Below are positions 7,690-14,586 of a DNA stretch of 24,860 nucleotides, piece after piece; position 1 is the first letter of the stretch, and each line of letters starts with the position of its first letter. The translations under genes were made by a program, and so were the position numbers. This DNA is from Candidatus Omnitrophota bacterium (GTDB lineage: Bacteria > NPL-UPA2 > BS750m-G34). The stretch spans positions 1 to 24,860 of the forward strand of contig JADHWT010000006.1 in the NCBI GenBank assembly GCA_016783345.1. Reading direction: 5' to 3'. Under the pieces are notes generated by a model. That model was not told the origin of the DNA. It ran no database searches and saw nothing but the letters and a program-made list of their open reading frames with translations.

Positions 7690-9462
7690 TTAAAACAACA
7701 TCTGTTCAGCAAATTCTTTATTAAACAAAGGATCTATAGAGAGCTCCACGTGCTCAACACGCGCAGGAATCTCTTCTGCCCTCTTTCTCTCTTCCTGTGA
7801 AATGAGGACCATCTTCGCCCCCTCTGAAGCAGCATTTCCTACAAATTTGATTTTCTCTAAAGGAATATCCGGTATAAGGCCGACAACCTTTGCGTTTTCC
7901 GGATGGATATAGTTCCCAAAAGCGCCTGCAAGAAATACCTCCGAGATATCTTTATCTTTAATCCCGAGTTTCTTCTTAAGCATCTCTATCCCTGTCCTTA
8001 TAGCTCCCTTGGCTAATTGAAACTGGCGCAAATCTCTCTGATTTATCTCTATCTTTCTTTTCCCAACTTCCGCTACGACAAAAGAATCGCCCTTGAGGAG
8101 TCTGCCGGTATTATCAACAAGACCATTTTTTATCATCTCAGCTACCAGATCCAGAAGTCCGCTCCCGCATATACCCTGGGGTTCTATCCCGCCAATCACT
8201 TCATAAGACACCTCACCCTGATTAATAATAACCTTTTCAATAGCGCCGGGGGCTCCCCTCATTCCATGTGTGATACGCGCGCCTTCAAACGCAGGGCCGG
8301 CTGCAGTGGAACAAGCGAGAAGTCTATCTTTTGACCCGAGGACGATTTCGCCATTGGTACCGATATCTATAGCCATTTTTATATCTTTAGCTTTATCAAT
8401 TCCGGTAGCCAGGATTACGCCGACTATATCCGCACCTACAAACCCAGCAATATTGGGGAGAAAATAAATACGGCCATTGGGGTTCACGTCTATCTTTAAT
8501 TTCTGAGCATTCAAAGATACTGAACGTCTTATAGCAGGGACAAAAGGCATAGTCCCGAGATTGCGCGGAGATATACCCAGGAACAGATGATGCATTGTAG
8601 TATTTCCTGCGCAGGTTACATAATAGATATCGTGGGTGTCTATACCGGCGTTTTTGCACACCTTTCCAATCATATTATTTACAACCTCAATAATGCGGCC
8701 CGTAAGTTTATTAAGGCCATCAGAACTTTTTGATGCGAAATTTATGCGCGAGATAGTATCGTCTCCATGCACAACCTGCGAATTCATAGCACTTGCTACA
8801 GCAACCTGTTCTCCGGTATTTAAATCAATCAAACTCCCCACCACTGTTGTTGTCCCGATATCCAGGGCTAACCCGAATATACATTTAGAGGTATCGCCAG
8901 GCTCAATGCCGATCAGTTTCCCATTATCTAATATCCCGGTAACCATGAATTTATTACGGCGAAGTATCTCGGAAATTTCTCTCACCATGTATATGTCAAC
9001 CCCGTGCCCTGCGTTGTGCGGGGCAAGCCTCTTAAGTGCTGAATTGAGATTCTCCCAATCGGGCTGTGGTTTCTCTAATGTCGGCTCCGGAAGTTTGAGC
9101 AACGCCTTACGCACCGGCGGAGCAAACTTTACCCTGCCTCTTTTACCCTCTGTCAAAAACTTCTGCCCGTGGAGCCTGACCTCTTCAGGTATCAGGATAT
9201 TCATCTCTTTATTAATCGTAGTAATGCAGGCAAGCCTGTAACCTTTCTTAATCTCTTCCTGGGACAGATGCTTCTCCTCCTCAGGTGTAGGGGCATCCAC
9301 ACCTTCTATCACCTCTACCCTGCACTGTCCGCAATTACCAAGACCTCCGCATGGGGCATCGATAATAATACCTGCCCTGGCAGCAGCCTCTGCTACTTTC
9401 ATGCCGCGGAGGGCATACACACGCCTTCCTTCCGGCTGAAACGTGACCTTAATTTCTTCCAT
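7690..9462 (-). CDS. RACo-like corrinoid activation protein ([2Fe-2S] plus ASKHA domain)
   Basis: Family members reduce an inactivated Co(II) corrinoid protein to Co(I) in an ATP-dependent step. This 590-residue protein has an N-terminal plant-ferredoxin-like domain with Cys38, Cys44, Cys47 and Cys79 binding a [2Fe-2S] cluster. A linker follows, then an actin-like ATPase core with phosphate loops GLALDIGTTTVVGS (about 198) and MAIDIGTNGEIVLG. The segment GGIEPQGICGSGLLDL and a C-terminal LAGAFGNYIHPENA block are typical of DUF4445/RACo proteins. It lacks the C-terminal [4Fe-4S] clusters of the RamA branch. No corrinoid protein or methyltransferase gene is in the window. The ATG at 9462 has no Shine-Dalgarno, and the upstream 55 bases are almost wholly repeat sequence. 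Confidence 0.88.
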   Translation of the reverse strand: MEEIKVTFQPEGRRVYALRGMKVAEAAARAGIIIDAPCGGLGNCGQCRVEVIEGVDAPTPEEEKHLSQEEIKKGYRLACITTINKEMNILIPEEVRLHGQKFLTEGKRGRVKFAPPVRKALLKLPEPTLEKPQPDWENLNSALKRLAPHNAGHGVDIYMVREISEILRRNKFMVTGILDNGKLIGIEPGDTSKCIFGLALDIGTTTVVGSLIDLNTGEQVAVASAMNSQVVHGDDTISRINFASKSSDGLNKLTGRIIEVVNNMIGKVCKNAGIDTHDIYYVTCAGNTTMHHLFLGISPRNLGTMPFVPAIRRSVSLNAQKLKIDVNPNGRIYFLPNIAGFVGADIVGVILATGIDKAKDIKMAIDIGTNGEIVLGSKDRLLACSTAAGPAFEGARITHGMRGAPGAIEKVIINQGEVSYEVIGGIEPQGICGSGLLDLVAEMIKNGLVDNTGRLLKGDSFVVAEVGKRKIEINQRDLRQFQLAKGAIRTGIEMLKKKLGIKDKDISEVFLAGAFGNYIHPENAKVVGLIPDIPLEKIKFVGNAASEGAKMVLISQEERKRAEEIPARVEHVELSIDPLFNKEFAEQMLF

Positions 9463-9471
9463 TAATTAAAT

Positions 9472-9492
9472 AGTGACAGACACCATTTTTTT
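9472..9492. repeat. Palindromic-family element in the thioredoxin/RACo gap
   Basis: The 13-base core AGTGACAGACACC (9472-9484) is followed by A and seven T, and is preceded by AT-rich bases. On the minus strand it reads GGTGTCTGTCACT, fitting the GGNNNNTGTCMCY form of the other cores. It fills the region where a ribosome-binding site for the RACo-like gene would be expected. Confidence 0.6.
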
Positions 9493-9519
9493 GTCATTGC
9501 GAGCCTGGCGAAGCAATCT
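9493..9519. repeat. Dispersed repeat of the GTCATTGCGAGC...GAAGCAATCT type
   Basis: The segment starts GTCATTGCGAGC and ends GCGAAGCAATCT, with ATTGC/GCAAT ends forming a short inverted repeat. This motif is familiar to me as a dispersed intergenic repeat in many bacterial genomes; that is recollection, not a search. It directly abuts the palindromic element at 9472-9492. Its last two bases form part of the thioredoxin stop codon. Confidence 0.65.
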
Positions 9520-9829
9520 ATACATTCCCCAATTTCTCCAAAATCGTCCGCTTTGGTGTAATTCCGACTATCCTGTCAGCTACCTCCCCATTAGAAAATA
9601 TCAACATACTCGGGACGCTCCTTATTCCGAATCGGTTAGCAATCTCCGCGTTTTCATCTATATCAATCTTTCCCACAACTGCCTTGCCAGCCATCTCTCC
9701 TGCTACCTCTTTCAGCACAGGTTCCATGGCACGGCACGGGCCGCACCACGTTGCAGAAAAATCAACCAAAACAGGCACTTCGCTTTTTAATACCTCTTTC
9801 TCAAAATTCTCTTTATTAAGCACCTTCAT
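9518..9829 (-). CDS. trxA: Thioredoxin
   Basis: A cytoplasmic dithiol-disulfide oxidoreductase of 103 residues, close to the normal length. The active site WCGPC is at about 28-32, and the conserved cis-proline is in SVPSM. ATG 9829 gives the usual opening (MKVLNKENFEKEVLKS) with GGAGGA a few bases upstream. An in-frame TTG at 9841 with its own AAGGAG is a possible alternative adding four residues. The Asp normally found in the DFWA segment is retained, but the Trp is replaced (DFSATWCGPC). The TAG stop is partly formed by the flanking dispersed repeat. A separate promoter precedes the gene. Its partner thioredoxin reductase is not in the window. Confidence 0.96.
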   Translation of the reverse strand: MKVLNKENFEKEVLKSEVPVLVDFSATWCGPCRAMEPVLKEVAGEMAGKAVVGKIDIDENAEIANRFGIRSVPSMLIFSNGEVADRIVGITPKRTILEKLGNV

Positions 9830-9861
9830 TTCTTCCTCCAATAATCTATCTCCTTTTTTTT

Positions 9862-9890
9862 ATTATCCCACACTCTGCTATTTTTAGCAA
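9862..9890 (-). promoter_or_regulatory. Putative promoter of trxA
   Basis: On the minus strand TTGCTA (9890-9885) and GATAAT (9867-9862) are 17 bases apart. The predicted leader of about 25 bases contains two purine-rich ribosome sites. The -35 region overlaps a small perfect hairpin (TGCTA, four A, TAGCA), which might also help end the upstream operon; there is no T-run after it. Confidence 0.45.
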
Positions 9891-9903
9891 TACTCTACTA
9901 TTT

Positions 9904-10557
9904 TCATTCTCCAAGCATGGCCTCTACCTTCTTAAGATGGTCTATGGAAAGGCGATCTTCCGGGTGCATACTAACTATACGTTTCCATTCTTGATATGCG
10001 CCTCTTACATCACCCTTCTTTAACAAGGCATGGGCAATCATCCTGTCAATGTAATCCGGGTGAGGGAAACGGATAGCCCGGCGGAAATATTTTATCGCCT
10101 CATCATAATTCTCAGCCTTGTGAAAATATGTCCACCCTGTCTCAAAATAAAGTTCATAGCGATGAGGATTATTGATAATGCCCTCTTTTAAAAAATTAAG
10201 TCCTGCTTCAAGCCACTTCTCCTTGTCTCTAACTTCTGCTTCATGATAGATATTATATGCCATGTGCCATCCCGCTATGCTCCAGGCCTGAATAAAATGC
10301 GGCTGTAAAAAAGTAATAGTGCGGTAGAGCGGAAGTATCTTATACCACTGCCCTTTATGGAAATACATATCGCACCTCAGCCACAGTATATCCGCTGCTA
10401 TCCCTCTAAACCCGCCGAGTATAATGCCGCTCACCATATCCCCCGGTAAAAGCACAATCCTCTCAACCAACCCCTCTTCCACTCTCCTCTCATTTATGCG
10501 CATCTGGAGAGGGAGGATTAGCGCAAAGCTAAGCGCTATAATAAAAAAAGATTTCAT
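9904..10557 (-). CDS. Membrane-anchored TPR protein
   Basis: A protein of 217 residues if it starts at ATG 10557 (MKSFFIIALSFALILPL), 7 bases after the stop of the upstream permease, with GGGAGG ahead. A longer in-frame start would overlap the permease gene and is less likely. The first 20 residues are an uncleaved anchor or signal peptide without a lipobox. A conserved-looking segment rich in Gly, Trp and Leu follows (GGFRGIAADILWLRCD). At least two tetratricopeptide repeats occupy about 135-210 (ELYFETGWTYFHKAENYDEA and IAHALLKKGDVRGAYQEWKR). It is the last gene of the rnf/ABC-2 operon, so it is probably an extracytoplasmic scaffold or partner of the exporter. Its exact function is unknown. 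Confidence 0.85.
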   Translation of the reverse strand: MKSFFIIALSFALILPLQMRINERRVEEGLVERIVLLPGDMVSGIILGGFRGIAADILWLRCDMYFHKGQWYKILPLYRTITFLQPHFIQAWSIAGWHMAYNIYHEAEVRDKEKWLEAGLNFLKEGIINNPHRYELYFETGWTYFHKAENYDEAIKYFRRAIRFPHPDYIDRMIAHALLKKGDVRGAYQEWKRIVSMHPEDRLSIDHLKKVEAMLGE

Positions 10558-10564
10558 GCCAGCT

Positions 10565-11332
10565 TTATACCTCCCTCTCATTAAAAGCCACATATGTCAG
10601 CATCATAACACACACTATATACACCATCGCATATAAAAAACAGCTTCCGGTTATACCTATGGGGAGGGCACTGCCTACTACAAGTTTATCCTTGACCTCA
10701 AACCTCTCCAGGTCCGGGACAATATAGCTAAAAAAAATAAGAAAAAATTTAATAAAGGCCCCTTCCATCCTTTCACCCAGATGTCTTATATAAGTAACCA
10801 GATGCCCGAGGAGATAAAAAAATAGAGAGAATACAATATTGATTAACGGGGAAAGAAATGTTGAGCCCATAATAACAATAGAAGAAAATATGAGAAGTGT
10901 GCCATAGATGAGCGCGAGGGCAATCATGAGGTCACCTTTTATTGCCCCGCCGGATAGAGAAAGCACTGCGAGAAAGATGAGGCTCATTAGCGAATGGCTT
11001 AAGAGGACTACTCCTGAGATACCTAAAAATTTCCCAAGGATAAATTCAAAACGGCGCACCGGATATGTCAGGACAGTGTAGATAGTCCGCTTTCGAATTT
11101 CATCCGGGATAAAATCACTTGCCAGAAAAAGCGCTATCATCCCTCCAAAAAAGGATATTGTGACAAGCCCTATATCGGTCATAAAGGCTATCTCCGCGCC
11201 GGGGGTAATAGATGTAAAGATCCTGGAGACAAGAATAATAATAAGCGCAAAAAAGATAGAAAGATATATGACTTTTTTATTGATAGATTCTTTTATAGTT
11301 ATGAGGGATAAGGTAAAGATTCGCTGAATCAT
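10565..11332 (-). CDS. ABC-2 type transporter permease (second copy)
   Basis: A 255-residue inner-membrane protein with about six hydrophobic segments and the ABC-2 permease layout. It is a paralogue of the permease at 12110-12871. Shared landmarks include RTIYTVLTYPVRRFEFI against KTIYTILTNPVTRTHIL, LSPLINIVFSLFFYLLGHL against FSPLLTIAFSLFLYIAGHL, and VPDLERF against LPNFENF. The ATG overlaps the ATPase stop by four bases (ATGA). The two permeases and the ATPase between them probably form a heteromeric exporter. The substrate cannot be read from sequence; ABC-2 systems move lipids, polysaccharides, drugs or small molecules. Confidence 0.9.
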   Translation of the reverse strand: MIQRIFTLSLITIKESINKKVIYLSIFFALIIILVSRIFTSITPGAEIAFMTDIGLVTISFFGGMIALFLASDFIPDEIRKRTIYTVLTYPVRRFEFILGKFLGISGVVLLSHSLMSLIFLAVLSLSGGAIKGDLMIALALIYGTLLIFSSIVIMGSTFLSPLINIVFSLFFYLLGHLVTYIRHLGERMEGAFIKFFLIFFSYIVPDLERFEVKDKLVVGSALPIGITGSCFLYAMVYIVCVMMLTYVAFNEREV

Positions 11333-12105
11333 TTCGAAAAATGGGATGTGTCCCTATTTTTTATGGTCCTGATATAAAATTCCTCTAATTTTTCTCTCAC
11401 CTTAACCTCTACCTCGTCTTTAACCTCAAGGAGGTCCGTAAGTGCCCCCATGGTAATCAACCTTCCCTCATAGAGGATACCAATCCTGTCGCATAGCGGC
11501 TCAGCCTCAGAGAGAAGATGTGTGGAAAACAAGACTGTCGTTCCTTCTTTTTTGAGTTGTTGGATAATATCCTTTATCTCTCCCGCCCCGATCGGGTCAA
11601 GCCCGATAGTCGGCTCATCTAATACACATAGCTCCGGCTCTTTGAGCAGCACCTGCGCCAGCCCCATACGTCTGCTCATCCCTTTAGAATATTCTCGTAA
11701 TGGCTGTGTCCTTACTCTATCCAATCCGACAATATTAAGGACGCGGTCTACTCTGTTATTTAATTCCTTGCCTTTGAGTCCGAGTAATTGTCCGTAAAAA
11801 CAAAGGGTCTCTGAGGCATTAAGAAACCGGTATAAATAAGATTCCTCCGGCATAAATCCAATTTTAGACTTAAGGCTTATATCTCGCGGCGGCTTTCCCA
11901 TGACAGACACCTTACCCGTAGTCGGAAAAATAAGACCGAGCATGAGTTTTAGTGCTGTAGTCTTTCCCGAACCATTTGGGCCAAGCAGGCCGAATATCTC
12001 GCCCTTATGGATTTCAAGATTGAGCTCGGAAAGCGCCCGGGTTTTGGGCCTACCCCAGAAATCCTTATAGACCTTTGTAAGATTCTCAGTTTTTATAATC
12101 GACAT
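11329..12105 (-). CDS. ABC-2 transporter ATPase subunit
   Basis: Nucleotide-binding subunit of 258 residues. Walker A is GPNGSGKTT (about 42-50), the signature is YSKGMSRRMGLAQ, Walker B with the following loop is LCVLDEPTIGLDP, and the switch His is in STHLL. An AGGGAG site formed by the last codons of the upstream permease gene precedes ATG 12105, only 4 bases after that gene's TAA. The final codons (IKNRDTSHFSK) are encoded by a palindromic repeat core with flanks at 11337-11363. The C-terminal end is therefore probably recent and dispensable. The TGA overlaps the next ATG. It powers the two flanking permeases. Confidence 0.95.
   Translation of the reverse strand: MSIIKTENLTKVYKDFWGRPKTRALSELNLEIHKGEIFGLLGPNGSGKTTALKLMLGLIFPTTGKVSVMGKPPRDISLKSKIGFMPEESYLYRFLNASETLCFYGQLLGLKGKELNNRVDRVLNIVGLDRVRTQPLREYSKGMSRRMGLAQVLLKEPELCVLDEPTIGLDPIGAGEIKDIIQQLKKEGTTVLFSTHLLSEAEPLCDRIGILYEGRLITMGALTDLLEVKDEVEVKVREKLEEFYIRTIKNRDTSHFSK
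11337..11363. repeat. Palindromic-family element at the 3' end of the ATPase gene
   Basis: The 13-base core GGGATGTGTCCCT (11343-11355) sits between AAAAAT and ATTTTTTAT and forms a hairpin with arms of about 10 bases. It is read in frame as the last residues of the ATPase, and ends only a few bases before the ATGA junction with the next gene. Confidence 0.65.
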
Positions 12106-12109
12106 CTTT

Positions 12110-12871
12110 TTATATCTCCCTGCGTTTAAATAAAATACCCGTCAATAAAAATATAGCCGTCCCATAAAGGAGGCTATAAATTCCTGCCAGACCAATGTAT
12201 CTCCACGATACATCGGTCCCGAGCACAAGGCTGTCAGAGCAATTAAAATTTTCAAAATTAGGTAGAATAGTATATAGCCCCTTGAGTAAAATCCATCCTA
12301 AAAAATTTTTCTGGTCAGCCAGAGAACTAAGATAATTAGTTAAGTGCCCGGCAATGTATAGAAAGAGACTAAAGGCGATAGTGAGGAGCGGTGAAAAAAC
12401 TACAGAAAAAAACAGGACAAGCGTAGAAAAAACAAGGACCTTCATATAGATAAGTATTATCCCCTTCGCCATAAGCGGATCCAGGCCCCCTTCCTTTAGA
12501 TATAGAATACTATAAAAAATGGCAGTCATAATTAAAAAACCTATAAGGAGGGCATAGAGATAAGCGCATAAATTTGCTATAAGGATATGCGTGCGGGTTA
12601 CAGGATTAGTAAGAATAGTATAAATGGTCTTATCTTCTATCTCCCTTGGTAGGTGGCGGCTCAAACCGAATAGTATAAAAAGAATCCCGAATAGCTTTAT
12701 GGACATAAGCCCAAAATCTTTTATAATCTTTATTTCCTCTCCCCTGGTGAAAAACGCAAAGGCATTAGAGGAGGCAAGCATAAGAAATACAAAGAGAAGC
12801 AAGACCTGATAGACCCTCCCTCTCTTTATATCGTAATAAGCTGTTTTAAAAATTGGTAAGACCGATCCCAT
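12110..12871 (-). CDS. ABC-2 type transporter permease (first copy)
   Basis: A 253-residue inner-membrane protein with about six hydrophobic segments. The open frame extends 40 codons further upstream into rnfA, but ATG 12871 (MGSVLPIFKTAYYDIKRG) has a GAGGAG site just ahead and lies 10 bases after the rnfA stop, so it is the better start. It is a clear paralogue of the permease at 10565-11332, with matching KTIYTILTNPV and FSPLLTIAFSLFLYIAGHL blocks. It occupies the place where rnfB stands in many rnfCDGEAB operons but has no iron-sulfur motif, so it is not a substitute. Confidence 0.9.
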   Translation of the reverse strand: MGSVLPIFKTAYYDIKRGRVYQVLLLFVFLMLASSNAFAFFTRGEEIKIIKDFGLMSIKLFGILFILFGLSRHLPREIEDKTIYTILTNPVTRTHILIANLCAYLYALLIGFLIMTAIFYSILYLKEGGLDPLMAKGIILIYMKVLVFSTLVLFFSVVFSPLLTIAFSLFLYIAGHLTNYLSSLADQKNFLGWILLKGLYTILPNFENFNCSDSLVLGTDVSWRYIGLAGIYSLLYGTAIFLLTGILFKRREI

Positions 12872-12881
12872 CAATCTCCTC

Positions 12882-13490
12882 TCAATGAGAAAAAAGTCCG
12901 ATAAATCCCATGAATGCCAATGACGAGAGGCCGGCTGTAAGAAATGCAATCGGAAGTTCTTTAAGGCTCTTTGGAACCGGCACAAGGTCAAGCCTCTCCC
13001 TTATCCCGCTCATTAAAAGCATGGCAATCATAAAACCTGCGCCGGCACCGACTCCCTGGACAAGCGAATTTACTAAACTGTATTCCAGCGCAGTCCCGTC
13101 TTTAAAGAACATATCAACATTGAGCACTGTTACTCCCATGACAGCGCAGTTAGTAGTAATAAGCGGAAGATATATACCCAGGGCGCGATAGATAGGAGGA
13201 GCTATCTTACGTATAACCATCTCTACCAATTGCACCAGCGTAGCAATGACGAGTATAAATGCGATTGTGCGAAGAAAAATCAGGTTTAGAGGAACAAGTA
13301 TATAATTATACACAAGCCATGTTACCAGGGACGCCAGTGTCATGACAAAAATAATAGCAAGGCTCATCCCCATTGCGGGTTTTGTCTCGCGGGAGACACC
13401 CATATAAGGGCACAGTCCCAGAAAGCGCGAGAAGATAAAATTGTTGACCAGGACTACATTAAAGAAAATGACTAAAATTCCAGCATTCAT
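12882..13490 (-). CDS. rnfA: Rnf complex subunit RnfA
   Basis: Integral membrane subunit of the Rnf ferredoxin:NAD oxidoreductase, an ion-pumping redox complex. The 202 residues form about six membrane segments. The family signatures LGLCPYMGVS (about 25-34) and TTNCAVMGVTVLNV (about 111-124) are present; the Cys in each helps hold the intramembrane iron-sulfur site shared with RnfE. The ATG overlaps the rnfE stop (ATGA). RnfA is homologous to RnfE but has opposite topology. It is the last rnf gene here: the next gene is an ABC-2 permease, not rnfB. Confidence 0.96.
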   Translation of the reverse strand: MNAGILVIFFNVVLVNNFIFSRFLGLCPYMGVSRETKPAMGMSLAIIFVMTLASLVTWLVYNYILVPLNLIFLRTIAFILVIATLVQLVEMVIRKIAPPIYRALGIYLPLITTNCAVMGVTVLNVDMFFKDGTALEYSLVNSLVQGVGAGAGFMIAMLLMSGIRERLDLVPVPKSLKELPIAFLTAGLSSLAFMGFIGLFSH

Positions 13491-14062
13491 CGTTTTTTCT
13501 TAAGTTTTAAAGCTCCGAGTAACAACCCCATTGTAAGTAATGCCCCTGCCGGCAGAATAAATATTGCAGCAGGGTCATACCCCGGTATTATATTTATACC
13601 CCATAGAGTCCCCGCCCCGACGAGCTCCCTGATAAACGCAATAAGACACAGCGCCAGTGTAAATCCAAGCCCCATGCCCAGACCATCAAGAATAGAATGG
13701 ACAGGTGAATTCTTGGATGCAAATGCCTCAGCGCGGCCAAGTATCATGCAGTTAACCACAATAAGCGGGATATATATACCAAGCTGTTTTTCAAGGGCAG
13801 GGCTAAATGCCTTTATAAATCTCTCTACCATAACGACAAATGTGGCAATAATAACAATGTAGCACGGTATCCTTATACGGCTCGGGATAAAATTTCTTAT
13901 AAGTGAAACTATGGTATTGGAAAAGACAAGGACAAATGTAGCTGCAAGCCCCATAGCTATGGCATTGGGCAGAGATGTGGAAATAGCCAGGGCCGGACAG
14001 AGCCCGAGCGCGAGCCGCAAAAGTGGATTCTCTTTAAAAATCCCTTTAGTAAATTCCTTCAC
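13487..14062 (-). CDS. rnfE: Rnf complex subunit RnfE
   Basis: Integral membrane subunit that pairs with RnfA around the membrane iron-sulfur centre. Its 191 residues carry the signatures LGLCPALAIST (about 19-29) and VNCMILGRAEAFASK (about 104-118), the latter diagnostic for RnfE/NqrD. About six membrane segments are visible and the C-terminus is basic (LKKKR). It starts with GTG at 14062, overlapping the rnfG stop by four bases. The Rnf assignment over Nqr rests on the rnfC gene in the same operon, which encodes ferredoxin-type clusters. Confidence 0.96.
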   Translation of the reverse strand: MKEFTKGIFKENPLLRLALGLCPALAISTSLPNAIAMGLAATFVLVFSNTIVSLIRNFIPSRIRIPCYIVIIATFVVMVERFIKAFSPALEKQLGIYIPLIVVNCMILGRAEAFASKNSPVHSILDGLGMGLGFTLALCLIAFIRELVGAGTLWGINIIPGYDPAAIFILPAGALLTMGLLLGALKLKKKR

Positions 14063-14586
14063 CTTCCATCCCCCAAAATCTCAAAAAGCCTCTCTACGGT
14101 TTTCTTAACTGATTCTGTTACTGCGCGGCTTGAGATAGTAGCGCCACTTATAGCCATAATGTTGGGTTTCCTGCCATCCTGCCCGGAAAACTGCGATTTG
14201 AAACTCTCCTCTGAAATTTTTGCGCCTAACCCCGGTGTCTCTTTCTGCTCCAGTATCTTGATAATTTTTATAACACCGGCCGTATCCACCCCAACCATAG
14301 TTGCAACAGCCCCGCCATAACCTTTACCAGTAGCTATAATCACATATCCTGAAATGTCCTTCCTTTGCTCGTCTTTATATGCCTTATAGTATCCAAAATC
14401 ATCTTTTGTTATTTTTTCAAATCCACCTTGTGCATCAGGCATAACCTCTTTAAGAGATCCCTCTATCTCTGACAGCTCCATTGCCTCAATACGCCCTTCC
14501 GTAAAGACATAGGTAAGCGATAGACAAAGGGCCGCGCCAAGACATACCAGAAACAAAACAAATCCGAGTTTCAAAATATCACGCAT
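14059..14586 (-). CDS. rnfG: Rnf complex subunit RnfG, covalent FMN protein
   Basis: A membrane-anchored electron carrier with an extracytoplasmic FMN domain. With ATG 14586 it is 175 residues: an N-terminal anchor at about 5-28, then a periplasmic-side FMN-binding domain. The flavinylation motif SGATISS places the covalent FMN on Thr150. The block GGAVATMVGVD and the TPGLGAKI segment are typical of the family. The gene overlaps the rnfD stop by 8 bases; a TTG seven codons upstream is possible but less likely. ApbE, the flavin transferase it needs, is not in the window. Confidence 0.95.
   Translation of the reverse strand: MRDILKLGFVLFLVCLGAALCLSLTYVFTEGRIEAMELSEIEGSLKEVMPDAQGGFEKITKDDFGYYKAYKDEQRKDISGYVIIATGKGYGGAVATMVGVDTAGVIKIIKILEQKETPGLGAKISEESFKSQFSGQDGRKPNIMAISGATISSRAVTESVKKTVERLFEILGDGR

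Noticed and set aside
8636..9241. A 201-codon open frame on the plus strand.
   Set aside because: It is antisense to the RACo-like gene, whose motifs are unmistakable. It is a shadow frame.
12110..12991. Longer version of the first ABC-2 permease, extending 40 codons into rnfA.
   Set aside because: The extra residues are not membrane-like or family-like, and ATG 12871 has a strong ribosome site after the rnfA stop.
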